Shown: piece by piece, positions 32,804 through 41,510 of the stretch
Layout of the letters: the number at the start of each line of letters is the position of its first letter
How positions within the stretch are numbered: position 1 is the stretch's first letter
Assembly (NCBI GenBank): GCA_947487205.1
Contig: CANKVU010000012.1
Coordinates: 1-64,000 of the forward strand
Source: an uncultured Paracoccaceae bacterium
Lineage (GTDB): Bacteria; Pseudomonadota; Alphaproteobacteria; Rhodobacterales; Rhodobacteraceae
Reading direction: 5' to 3'
Length of the DNA stretch: 64,000 bases
Notes under the pieces: model-generated
Told to the model about the DNA's origin: nothing
What the model saw: the letters and a program-made list of their open reading frames with translations, nothing else
The model's database searches: none
Program-made: the position numbers and the translations under genes

Positions 32804-34927
32804 ATGACTGATTTCCATGCTTCGGAAACGCTCAGAAACGCGTTCCATTTCTTCGGCCGGGCGGCGGCAGGTCGCTCCGGCGCGGGGCGTAAAGACGAGT
32901 TGTCGGAGTTCGATTCCCGCAGAAAGCAGTTATGGGCCGAGTTGAGCGCGAACCGACGGCTCGTGCTTGGCGATGCCATGGCCTTCGCTCTTTCGATAGT
33001 TCCCGCTATGGCTCTGGCACAGGGCGGGATTGTCCTGATCGAGCGCAGCGCGGCATTGGTGCCCATTCTACTTCTTTCGGCCCTGATCGCGATCGCCGTC
33101 TTCCCGCTTTCCAACCTCTATTGCCGTCATCTTCGCTCCGCGTCGCTCCGCGATCTCGTCATCGTGGCGCGTGGTGCTGGCCTCGCTGCAATCGTCCTGT
33201 GCGTGGTGAGCGCAATCGTTCCTGCGACCTCCGATATCGCAACCGGCGTCTTCGTGATCCATTTCCTCCTTGCCGTCCCGGCGATGGGCGGCCTTCGGCT
33301 GGGGGCTCGCCACCGCGAACTGGTACGCCGCAACCGTCGACTATCGGAGGAGCAGGGCGATCGCGTGCCGGTTCTGCTCGTGGGAGCAGGCGCGAATTGC
33401 GACCTCTACCTTCGCTCGCTTCGCAATACGGGGTCGAAGAGTTGGCCGATGGGGATCATCGACGACTCGCACCGAACGGCTGGGCTGTACTTTCACGACG
33501 TGAAGATCATCGGCTCGCTGCGGGACGCCGGCGCGGTGGTCAAGCGTCTCGACAATGCCAACGTGCCGCCCCAACGCTTGCTGCTGACAGAACCGATCAC
33601 GCATTTCGACAGCGACGGGATCCGCAGGCTCACGAGTTGGGCCGAGGGCCGCGGCATCCCCGTGATCCGGCTGGCGGGCCTGGAGGATCTGGGTGAAAAT
33701 TCGGGCGGCGACGACACGCGTCTGCGCCGCGTCGCCCCCGAAGACATCCTCGATCGGCCGCAGATGCGGGTGGAGCGTACCCTCCTGCGCAGTCTCTTCG
33801 TCGGGCGGCGCGTGCTCGTCACCGGGGCGGGCGGATCGATCGGGTCCGAAATGGCCCGGCAGATCGCCTCCTTCGGCCCGGCTGAACTCGTCATGATCGA
33901 TAATTGCGAGTTCAACGCCTACTCGGTCGAGATGGATATCGCGCAGCACTTTCCGGGGGTCGAACGCCGGGTTTACGTCGCGAGCATCAGGGACGCCGTC
34001 CGCATCAACGCAATTTTCGAGCGCCACAGGCCTGAACTGGTGTTCAACGCCGCCGCGCTGAAGCATGTCCCGATGGTCGAAGCGAATCCCTGCGAAGGGG
34101 TTCTGACGAATGTGATCGGGACCCGAAACGTTGCAGATGCCGCCCGGAACGTGGGTGCGATCGCGATGGTCCAGGTCTCCACCGACAAGGCCGTGAACTC
34201 GACCAACGTGATGGGCGCCACGAAGCGGGTCGCCGAGTTCTATATCCGCGCCCAGGATCTCGTCACCAACCAGACCGACGAGCCCATGCGGTTTTTCGCG
34301 GTGCGGTTCGGAAACGTGCTCGGATCTTCCGGCTCCCTCATCCCGCTCTTCCAGCGCCAGATCTCGGCGGGTGGTCCACTGACGGTCACCGATCCGGCGA
34401 TGGAGCGGTACTTCATGACGATCCGGGAAGCGGTGCAACTGACCCTGGTGGCCGCCGCCAGCGGATTGGAGATGGAGACGACCCACGGGGAGATCTTCGT
34501 CCTCGACATGGGCAAGCCGGTTCGGATCGTCGACTTGGCGGAACGGGTGATCCGCCTCGCCGGGCTTGTTCCCTACGACGATATCGACATCACCTTCATC
34601 GGCAAGCGCCCCGGCGAAAAGTTGTTCGAGGAGCTGTTCGACGCCAGCGAGGTGCGCCGCGACAGTTCGATCCCCGGCGTCAGCTTCGCGCGCCCGCAGG
34701 GCGTGGCGATCCCTCGTTTGCGGGCGCAGATCCTCAAGCTGGAACAGGCGGCCCGGCAGGGGGACGAGGCGGCGGTGATCCGTCTGCTCAAGGACTTGGT
34801 CCCGGGCTATGGCGGTAGTGACCTTCGTCCGGTGGATGTCGAGCAGCGAAGCGCCCTCGGTGAATTGCTCGCGGCCTCCGCCGACAAACCCCTGCCTGGG
34901 CGAGATCTGGAAAGGGCGGTTCGATGA
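32804..34927 (+). CDS. CapD/PglF-type membrane-bound nucleotide-sugar 4,6-dehydratase
   Basis: A 707-residue protein with an N-terminal domain of four membrane helices (about residues 45-170), a CoA-binding-like Rossmann domain (VLLVGAGANCDLYLRSL), and a C-terminal SDR domain. The SDR domain has VTGAGGSIGSEMARQIA, NAAALKHVPMVE and STDKAVNSTNVMGATKR. The Met-x3-Lys in place of Tyr-x3-Lys is normal for this family. It makes a UDP-4-keto-6-deoxy-HexNAc, a plausible substrate for the DegT enzyme at 20581. The next gene overlaps it by 4 bp. Confidence 0.92.
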   Translation: MTDFHASETLRNAFHFFGRAAAGRSGAGRKDELSEFDSRRKQLWAELSANRRLVLGDAMAFALSIVPAMALAQGGIVLIERSAALVPILLLSALIAIAVFPLSNLYCRHLRSASLRDLVIVARGAGLAAIVLCVVSAIVPATSDIATGVFVIHFLLAVPAMGGLRLGARHRELVRRNRRLSEEQGDRVPVLLVGAGANCDLYLRSLRNTGSKSWPMGIIDDSHRTAGLYFHDVKIIGSLRDAGAVVKRLDNANVPPQRLLLTEPITHFDSDGIRRLTSWAEGRGIPVIRLAGLEDLGENSGGDDTRLRRVAPEDILDRPQMRVERTLLRSLFVGRRVLVTGAGGSIGSEMARQIASFGPAELVMIDNCEFNAYSVEMDIAQHFPGVERRVYVASIRDAVRINAIFERHRPELVFNAAALKHVPMVEANPCEGVLTNVIGTRNVADAARNVGAIAMVQVSTDKAVNSTNVMGATKRVAEFYIRAQDLVTNQTDEPMRFFAVRFGNVLGSSGSLIPLFQRQISAGGPLTVTDPAMERYFMTIREAVQLTLVAAASGLEMETTHGEIFVLDMGKPVRIVDLAERVIRLAGLVPYDDIDITFIGKRPGEKLFEELFDASEVRRDSSIPGVSFARPQGVAIPRLRAQILKLEQAARQGDEAAVIRLLKDLVPGYGGSDLRPVDVEQRSALGELLAASADKPLPGRDLERAVR

Positions 34928-36141
34928 GCGCGACTTGGAGGTCGACTCCCCGAAAGGCCGTTGTGATCGGCAGCCTAGGATATTCGCTCGTGAACTTCCG
35001 TCTCAACCTGATGCGGCGCTTGCAGGCGAACGGGTTCGAGGTCACCGCCATCGCCGCCGAGATGGATTCCGCAACAATCCGCGACTTGGAGGCGAATGGC
35101 ATCCTCTGGCGCGAGATACCGATGCAGAGAACCGGGACCAACCCGTTCAGCGACGTGGCCACGCTGCGCGCGCTTCTGTCAGCTTTGCGTCAGCTGGGGC
35201 CGGACTTGGTGATTTCCTATACGATGAAGCCGATCCTTTACGGCAGCCTTGCGGCATATTTCGCCCGGGTTCCCGGACGTTTCGCCCTGTTCACCGGCCT
35301 CGGCTACGCGTTCATGGAGGATGCACCGGACGAACGGCGTCGGCGCGTTCGCAACATCGCGATCCTCTTGCATCGTGCAATGCTGTCGAGGCTGACCGGC
35401 GCCTTTTGCTACAACGCGGCAGACCGGGCCGATATCAGGCGGTTCCGCCTGATCCCGGACAATGTCCCCCTCTGGGATGTTGCGGGCTCCGGCGTCGACA
35501 CTGACGCCTTTGCACCTGCAAACGCCCCCGACGGCCCGGTAAGGTTCCTGTTCGTCGGCCGCCTTCTGCGGAGCAAGGGATTGCCCGTGCTTGCCGAGGC
35601 GGCTCGAATACTCCGGCGCCAGGGAAGGGCTCCCAACATCGATGTTGTTGGGCCGACCGATTCAAACCCGGATGCGATCGATCGCGACGAAGTTGCCGGC
35701 TGGGAGGCCGAGGGGCTGATCCGCTGGCACGGGGCGACCCGGGACGTGCGACCCTATCTCGCCGCTTCCCACGTCTTCGTCCTGCCGACGGAATTGCGGG
35801 AGGGTGTGCCGAGATCGATCCTTGAGGCGATGTCCTGCGGGCGGGCGGTGATCACGACCGATGGGCCCGGCTGTGCCGAGACGGTCGTTGACGGCGAAAC
35901 CGGGATCGTGGTCGGGCGCGGCGATGCGGCGGATCTGGCAGCGGCCATGGCCCGTTTGATGGATGCGCCCGAGCTGGCGGCCCGGATGGGCGCGGCCGGC
36001 AGGTCGCGGGCCTGCGAGCGCCACGATGTTCACCGGATCAACGGCCGCCTCCTTTCGCTGATGGGGGTAGAGGAACGTTCTTCGCCTGCCTCCGAAGGGT
36101 TCCAAGAATCGGGCAGAGCCGATGCATGGGCCGCATCATGA
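34924..36141 (+). CDS. Glycosyltransferase, GT4 family
   Basis: A 405-residue GT-B protein with N-terminal SLGYSLVNFRLNLMRRLQANG and LVISYTMKPILYGSLAA, as in WbpX/PssD-type transferases that use N-acetyl sugars. The donor domain has FLFVGRLLRSKGLPVLAEA and LREGVPRSILEAMSCGRAVI. It is coupled to the CapD-type gene and to gtrA-like by ATGA overlaps. The pattern TMKPILYG is often found next to CapD enzymes and initiating transferases, so it may add the second sugar. Confidence 0.88.
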   Translation: MSATWRSTPRKAVVIGSLGYSLVNFRLNLMRRLQANGFEVTAIAAEMDSATIRDLEANGILWREIPMQRTGTNPFSDVATLRALLSALRQLGPDLVISYTMKPILYGSLAAYFARVPGRFALFTGLGYAFMEDAPDERRRRVRNIAILLHRAMLSRLTGAFCYNAADRADIRRFRLIPDNVPLWDVAGSGVDTDAFAPANAPDGPVRFLFVGRLLRSKGLPVLAEAARILRRQGRAPNIDVVGPTDSNPDAIDRDEVAGWEAEGLIRWHGATRDVRPYLAASHVFVLPTELREGVPRSILEAMSCGRAVITTDGPGCAETVVDGETGIVVGRGDAADLAAAMARLMDAPELAARMGAAGRSRACERHDVHRINGRLLSLMGVEERSSPASEGFQESGRADAWAAS

Positions 36142-36578
36142 GCCTGGTCGTCGCCCATATCGATCGGAATCTGGCCGCCCTTCTGCCAAAGGCCTTCCAG
36201 CGTGCCCGTGTGCTCCGTTTTTTGGGCGCAGGGATCCTCAATACCGGCGTCGGTTACGCGCTCTATGCCGGCTTTCTCATGATCGGGATGTTTCCCCAGG
36301 GCGCCTTGGCAATGCAGTTCGCGATTGGCGTTCTGTGGAATTTCATCATCCATGGCCGGTTCGTCTTCGGGGTACGCGGCTATTCCCGGTTGCCGCGATA
36401 CGCGGGCGCGTACCTGGGCACGTTCCTCTTTAATGCCGCCCTGTTGCAGGGATTCCTGTTGATCATGGGGCCTTATATGGCGCAGGCCGTCGCCCTCGGG
36501 CCCACGGTGATCCTGTCCTACATCCTGGTGTCCCGCGCGCTTGGCGTGGTCCCCCACCGGCGCGGGGAAATGGCATGA
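36138..36578 (+). CDS. GtrA-like flippase
   Basis: A 146-residue protein with four membrane helices and the GtrA signature VLRFLGAGILNTGVGYALY near residue 28 and FRFVF-like GRFVFG in the middle. GtrA proteins are thought to flip undecaprenyl-phosphate-linked single sugars across the inner membrane. An ATG at 36126 is possible; I chose 36138 because it overlaps the upstream stop as ATGA. It is directly coupled to the GT-C gene that follows. Confidence 0.88.
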   Translation: MSLVVAHIDRNLAALLPKAFQRARVLRFLGAGILNTGVGYALYAGFLMIGMFPQGALAMQFAIGVLWNFIIHGRFVFGVRGYSRLPRYAGAYLGTFLFNAALLQGFLLIMGPYMAQAVALGPTVILSYILVSRALGVVPHRRGEMA

Positions 36579-38212
36579 CGATCATGTCGAATACCCTCGA
36601 CAATGCCGGCATGCGACCAGGGTCCGCTCGGCTGCGGAACGTCGCGCTGTCCACCGGCAGTGTCCTCTTGCTCGCGGTGCTGCTCCTCGGTCTCTTTGGC
36701 CGCCTGATGAGCTACGGCTTGCGGCGAGACGAAATGCTGTTCGCACCGCCGGCATCCTACCTGCCCGAGTGGAAGCTTTACGCGGACGTATTCTACAACC
36801 ACCTTCCATACTCCGCGTGGGTGTTCCACGGCATCCACGCGTTGGTGCCGGAGATCGGCGTTATCGGCGCTGGCCGGATCGGGGTCTTCCTGGCCTGGAC
36901 AATCCTGATTGCGACCGTCGGTTGGCTTTGCCAGCGAATCTCAGGCTGCCGGCTGTTGTCCGCGTTCTGGATCGTCGCGTTCCTTGCGTGCGATCCCCTG
37001 TTGCAGCAAACCGGGATGGCGGCGACGAACAATTTCCTGCCGCTGCCCTTCGCCATGCTTGGCCTTGGCTTGTTCGTCTCCGAAATTCTGGACGGACGCC
37101 CGCGTGTACTTGCGCTGCTGGTGTCCGGAATTTGCCTGTCCGTCGCGGCGGGATTGAAGGCGAATGCCGTTGCGTTCATCCCTCCGGTGGCGATCGCAAC
37201 CTTCCTCCTGCCGCGCAGTATGACCCTGTCCACCCGCCTCCTGCGAGTGGTGGGCCCGGTGGCACTCGGCGGCATCGTTGGTGCGATACCACTCTTCTGG
37301 TACCTGCTAAGCGATCCGGCCCTGTTCCTCGCCCATGTGCTGGAGTTCCACACCGGGCCGCATGTCGCCTACTGGGAAGCCAATGCGGGTACCGAGCCGG
37401 GCCTCGCCCTGGGCTTGGGTGCGAAGGTTCGCCTGGCCTACGAGACCTGGCTGAATGGCGTTCCGCTGATCATGACCCTGGTGGTCCTGTCGGGCCTTCT
37501 CGTGGGAATGCGGCGGGCCGACGGAGCTGGGACGCGCCCGGGCGCAGAGCGGCCTGCGATGGCCGTGGTTCTGGCAGCCTTGATGTTGTCCGGAGCCCTG
37601 AGCTTCATTCCCACACCGGGGTTTCCGCAATATTACGTGCAACCCTTCGTCTGTCTGCCGCTTCTGTCGGCGCTGGCGTTTCGCCAATCGTCTCCGGCCT
37701 GGCTCGGCGGCGTCCTGTCGATCTTCGTGGCCGGCCTGCTCGTCGCATTGATCATCTCGTTGCCCCGCCTCGGCGCAGGCCTCGTCGAGGTGCAGCGACC
37801 CGACCGGTTCGCCTCGGCCCGCGTGGATCAGGGAGGGATGGCACTGGCGCGGGCGATTGCGGACCAGGGGAGCCCGGCAGGGCCGGTGGCGACCTTCATG
37901 CCGGTTTATCCGCTGGCCGCCGGACTGGACGTTTATCCCGAATTCGCCACCGGACCTTTCGCTTACCGGGTCGCGCCCTTCACCGACCTCGAACTCGCTG
38001 CCCGTTACCGCATCGCGGGCCCAGATGACCTGCCTGTTCTTTTTGACGACAATCCGCCGGCGGCCTTCCTGATCGGCTACGACCCGGAGGCGGAAGGTCC
38101 GATGAGGGATTGGGCAATCTCGGCCGGCTACAGGGAAGTTCCGGTAAGCGGCCTCGACAACCGATACGGACGTGGCGTCGTTCTCGTACGCCCTGGTGGA
38201 GAAGCCCCATGA
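36575..38212 (+). CDS. GT-C family membrane glycosyltransferase (PMT/ArnT/Gtr-type)
   Basis: A 545-residue membrane protein with about ten or eleven helices. The first periplasmic loop carries the acidic YGLRRDEMLF, the position where GT-C enzymes have their catalytic Asp/Glu. A C-terminal periplasmic domain begins near residue 410. GT-C enzymes use polyprenyl-phosphate sugars as donors outside the membrane. Coupled to gtrA-like by 4 bp, it is a good candidate for the final transferase of a Gtr-type decoration module whose GtrB would be the GT2 at 43717. Confidence 0.78.
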   Translation: MTIMSNTLDNAGMRPGSARLRNVALSTGSVLLLAVLLLGLFGRLMSYGLRRDEMLFAPPASYLPEWKLYADVFYNHLPYSAWVFHGIHALVPEIGVIGAGRIGVFLAWTILIATVGWLCQRISGCRLLSAFWIVAFLACDPLLQQTGMAATNNFLPLPFAMLGLGLFVSEILDGRPRVLALLVSGICLSVAAGLKANAVAFIPPVAIATFLLPRSMTLSTRLLRVVGPVALGGIVGAIPLFWYLLSDPALFLAHVLEFHTGPHVAYWEANAGTEPGLALGLGAKVRLAYETWLNGVPLIMTLVVLSGLLVGMRRADGAGTRPGAERPAMAVVLAALMLSGALSFIPTPGFPQYYVQPFVCLPLLSALAFRQSSPAWLGGVLSIFVAGLLVALIISLPRLGAGLVEVQRPDRFASARVDQGGMALARAIADQGSPAGPVATFMPVYPLAAGLDVYPEFATGPFAYRVAPFTDLELAARYRIAGPDDLPVLFDDNPPAAFLIGYDPEAEGPMRDWAISAGYREVPVSGLDNRYGRGVVLVRPGGEAP

Positions 38213-38317
38213 ATCCCGGTTCTGCAACGCTTCGCGCCGCGCAAAACCCGACAACGATCGGGCAGTTTGGCACGGCCCCGCGCCCGAAAAGAATAACGCG
38301 ACAGGAGAGAAGGTAAG

Positions 38318-39124
38318 ATGGAAACAGTACTGCTTGCCGGCGGTCTCGGCTCTCGTCTCGCCGAAGAGACGGCGACCGTGCCCAAACCGATGGTCGAGGT
38401 CGGCGGACGCCCGATCATTGCCAGGGTCATGGATATCTACAGCCATTTCGGCCATCGCGACTTCGTCGTGGCGGCGGGATACAAGGGATTGCAGCTCAAG
38501 CAGTTCTTCGCGAATTACCATCTGATCGCGAACAACATCTCGGTGAACGCGGATACCGGCAAGTTGAGGCTCGTGCCCTCGGCACCGGGCAACTGGAACG
38601 TGTCGGTGGTGGATACCGGCGCACACACCATGACGAGCGGCCGGATCCGGCGTCTGAAGGACTGGCTGCGTCCGGAAACCTTCATGGTGACGTACTCGGA
38701 CGGGGTCGGGAACGTCGATATCGACGCGCTTCTGGACTTTCATCGTTCGCACGGGAAACTGGCGACCGTCACTGCGGTCCAGCCGCCGGCCCGGTTCGGG
38801 AACCTTGAACTAAAGGGCGACCGTGTCGATGCCTTCACCGAGAAGGTGCGGCGTCAGGATACCTGGATCAATGGCGGGTTCTTCGTATTCGAACCGGGCG
38901 TCATGGATTACATGGTCGATGACACCGAGCCGCTCGAACAGGCCCCGTTGAGCCAGATGGCACGGGACGGCGAATTGATGGCGTATCGCCACGACGGCTT
39001 CTGGCACCCGATGGATACGATTAGGGACCGCAACGCCCTGAACGAGCTATCCGAACAGGCACCGCCGCCTTGGCTGCGCTTCGGGCAGAACATTGCCGCC
39101 GAAATGCCGGCGCTGGCGATCTAG
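38318..39124 (+). CDS. rfbF: Glucose-1-phosphate cytidylyltransferase
   Basis: A 268-residue nucleotidyltransferase with VLLAGGLGSRLAEETATVPK and MVEVGGRPI, the CTP-type signature SEETxxxPKPM seen in RfbF/AscA, plus TYSDGVGNVD holding the metal-binding Asp. It makes CDP-glucose from CTP and glucose 1-phosphate, the first step of CDP-deoxysugar synthesis. CAGGAGAGAAGG lies before the start. The 105-bp gap upstream could hold a promoter. It begins the CDP-sugar block. Confidence 0.95.
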   Translation: METVLLAGGLGSRLAEETATVPKPMVEVGGRPIIARVMDIYSHFGHRDFVVAAGYKGLQLKQFFANYHLIANNISVNADTGKLRLVPSAPGNWNVSVVDTGAHTMTSGRIRRLKDWLRPETFMVTYSDGVGNVDIDALLDFHRSHGKLATVTAVQPPARFGNLELKGDRVDAFTEKVRRQDTWINGGFFVFEPGVMDYMVDDTEPLEQAPLSQMARDGELMAYRHDGFWHPMDTIRDRNALNELSEQAPPPWLRFGQNIAAEMPALAI

Positions 39125-39133
39125 GCGGGTGCC

Positions 39134-40267
39134 ATGAGCGGTCGGATCGATTCCTTCTTCGGCGGCGCCTTCGATGGCCGCCGCGTGCTGGTCACGGGAC
39201 ATACGGGGTTCAAGGGCGCCTGGCTGTCCATGTGGCTCTGCCAGCTCGGGGCGCGCGTGGCCGGCCTTGCTCTGCCGGTCCAAAGCCCGCGCGACATCTA
39301 TCACGCCGCCGGCCTCGACGCCCGCGTCGACTCTCGATTGGTGGATATCAGGGATGCCGGCGACCTTGCAGCGGCCGCCGACGGGATCGACGCCGAAATC
39401 GTGTTTCACATGGCGGCGCAGCCCCTTGTCCGAGCGTCCTACGATCGGCCGGCGGAAACGTTTGACACCAATGTCGTGGGGACCGCGAACGTGCTGGATG
39501 CGGTACGCCGGATGCCGTCGGTGCGAGCGGTCGTCGTGGTGACGAGTGACAAGTGCTACGACAACAGGGAATGGACCTGGGGCTACCGCGAGAACGACCG
39601 GCTGGGCGGCGCGGACCCCTACAGTGCATCCAAGGCCTGCACCGAAATGGTGGCTCAGGCGTATCGAAATGCGTTCTTCGCCGACCCGACGGGCCCTCAA
39701 CTGGCCACCGTGCGCGCGGGCAACGTTTTCGGCGGTGGGGATTGGAGCGATGACAGGCTTGTCCCGGATATCATCCGCGCGGCGCTGGCCGGAAAATCCG
39801 TCGATATCCGCAACCCCGCGAGCATACGGCCGTGGCAACATGTTCTGGAACCTCTTTCCGGGTATCTGGGCCTGGCGGCCCGGATGGTCCGCGAAGGGCC
39901 GGCCTTCGCGGGCGCCTGGAACTTCGGTCCGGACCTGTCGGGTACCGTCGATGTCGGCACGCTGTCGGACATGTTCGAACGCTCATGGGGCGAAAGCGTG
40001 TCGAACCGTTCGGGCGCAGGCAGGGCAACCGGAACGAAAGCCGTGCACGAGGCGGGTATCCTGCGGCTCGACAGCACGAAAGCACAGATGCAGCTCGGGT
40101 GGCGGCCCCAATTCAGCCTCCCTGCCGCGGTAGACATGACCGTGGCTTGGTACCGGGCCCAACGCGAAGGTCGGGACATGGCCGCCGTCACGGAAGAGCA
40201 GATCAAGGATTATGGAAACCTGATGGTAGCAGAGCTGCCTCCCCCAGCCGTCGCCGCGGCAGAGTAG
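39134..40267 (+). CDS. rfbG: CDP-glucose 4,6-dehydratase
   Basis: A 377-residue extended SDR with VTGHTGFKGAWLSMWL (the NAD motif with FKGxWL typical of RfbG), HMAAQPLVRASYDRP, TSDKCYDNREW and the catalytic YSASK. It turns CDP-glucose into CDP-4-keto-6-deoxyglucose. It follows rfbF by 9 bp and precedes the RfbH-like gene by 37 bp; all catalytic residues appear intact. Confidence 0.95.
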   Translation: MSGRIDSFFGGAFDGRRVLVTGHTGFKGAWLSMWLCQLGARVAGLALPVQSPRDIYHAAGLDARVDSRLVDIRDAGDLAAAADGIDAEIVFHMAAQPLVRASYDRPAETFDTNVVGTANVLDAVRRMPSVRAVVVVTSDKCYDNREWTWGYRENDRLGGADPYSASKACTEMVAQAYRNAFFADPTGPQLATVRAGNVFGGGDWSDDRLVPDIIRAALAGKSVDIRNPASIRPWQHVLEPLSGYLGLAARMVREGPAFAGAWNFGPDLSGTVDVGTLSDMFERSWGESVSNRSGAGRATGTKAVHEAGILRLDSTKAQMQLGWRPQFSLPAAVDMTVAWYRAQREGRDMAAVTEEQIKDYGNLMVAELPPPAVAAAE

Positions 40268-40304
40268 GCCGCCGTTCGGCCGCATTTTCCAAAGGAAGAT
40301 TTCG

Positions 40305-41510
40305 ATGAGAGTGAATTACGGACAAACGGTGCACGGCCGCGAAGAGATCGACGCGGTGGTCGAGGTGCTGGAAAGCTCCACCCAGATGGGCCCGCGGGTC
40401 CGCGAGATGCAGGAAAAGGTCGCGGCCCTTTTCTCCAAATCGCACGGGGTCATGGTGAATTCGGGATCCTCCGCCAATTACTTGGCGGTAGAGATTCTGG
40501 GCCTTCCGGAAGGGGCGGAGGTAATCACCCCGGCCCTCACTTTCGCCACGACCGTGGCGCCGCTGGTCCGCCAGCGATTGGTCCCGGCTTTCGTCGACGC
40601 CGAAGAGGGAACCTACAATATCGATGTCGATGCCATCGAACGGATGATCACCGACCGGACGGCGGCCGTGATGATCCCCTCCCTTATCGGCAATCTTCCG
40701 GATTGGCGACGCATTCGTTCGATGGCCGACGCGCACGGGCTCAAAGTGATCGAAGACAGCGCCGACACACTTGGCGCCACGATCGAGGGCACGAGCACCG
40801 GGACGTGGTCGGACGTGTCCACGACAAGCTTCTACGGCAGTCACGTCATCAACGGGGCCGGCAATGGCGGCATGCTGTGCGTGAACGACCCCGAACTGGC
40901 ACGGAAGGCCCTGCTTCTCCGCTCCTGGGGCCGCTCCTCGTCCCTTTTCGTGGAATCGGAGACGATCGAGAACCGCTTTGGGGTGGAACTCGATGGCATC
41001 GAGTACGACGCCAAGTTCCTCTTCGAGGCGCTCGGCTACAATCTCGAACCGTCCGAGATCAGCGCCGCGTTCGGCCTCGTGCAGCTTCGCAAGCTCGCCC
41101 GCAACATCGAAATGCGGGAACGCAACTTCGCCGCGCATCTTGAATTCTTCTCCGGTTACGAGGAATGGTTCGTCCTGCCGAGGCAGCTCGAAGGATCGCG
41201 CACCGGCTGGTTGGCTTTCCCCCTGACCCTGCGCGAGGACGCGCCCTTCACGCGGCGCGAACTGCAAATCCACCTGGAACGCGCCGACATCCAGACCCGG
41301 CCCGTCTTCACCGGCAATATCCTGCGGCAGCCCGCCATGAAGGAGGTGACCTGCCGCACCGATCCGGCCGGCTATCCGGTGGCGGACGCTGTGATGCGCG
41401 GCGGCATCCTCCTGGCCTGCCATCACGGGCTCGAACAGGCGCAGATCGACTATATGCACGACACCTTCGCCGGCTTCGCCCGGCCGTATCAGCAGGAACT
41501 CGCATCGTGA
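40305..41510 (+). CDS. RfbH/E1-like CDP-4-keto-6-deoxyglucose 3-dehydrase lacking Fe-S cysteines
   Basis: A 401-residue PLP/PMP-fold protein. The residue that is Lys in aminotransferases is His180 in FYGSHVINGAGNGG, the mark of E1-type 3-dehydratases (RfbH/AscC) and of ColD. C-terminal FTGNILRQPA also matches E1. However, classical E1 has four cysteines for a [2Fe-2S] cluster just after a WGRDC-type motif; here residues 208-225 read WGRSSSLFVESETIENRF with no cysteine. No E3 reductase gene is in the window. It may use PMP in a ColD-like, redox-free reaction. The next gene overlaps as GTGA. Confidence 0.85.
   Translation: MRVNYGQTVHGREEIDAVVEVLESSTQMGPRVREMQEKVAALFSKSHGVMVNSGSSANYLAVEILGLPEGAEVITPALTFATTVAPLVRQRLVPAFVDAEEGTYNIDVDAIERMITDRTAAVMIPSLIGNLPDWRRIRSMADAHGLKVIEDSADTLGATIEGTSTGTWSDVSTTSFYGSHVINGAGNGGMLCVNDPELARKALLLRSWGRSSSLFVESETIENRFGVELDGIEYDAKFLFEALGYNLEPSEISAAFGLVQLRKLARNIEMRERNFAAHLEFFSGYEEWFVLPRQLEGSRTGWLAFPLTLREDAPFTRRELQIHLERADIQTRPVFTGNILRQPAMKEVTCRTDPAGYPVADAVMRGGILLACHHGLEQAQIDYMHDTFAGFARPYQQELAS

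Noticed and set aside
32491-33114. A minus-strand frame covering the gap before the CapD-type gene
   Set aside because: It runs into the antisense of the CapD coding region, has no recognisable domain, and the gap part has non-coding composition.
33341-34486. A 381-codon minus-strand frame opposite the CapD-type gene
   Set aside because: Antisense shadow; the CapD-type SDR motifs on the plus strand explain the region.
40203-41459. A 418-codon open frame on the minus strand opposite the RfbH-like gene
   Set aside because: Antisense shadow of a conserved gene; no protein family features.
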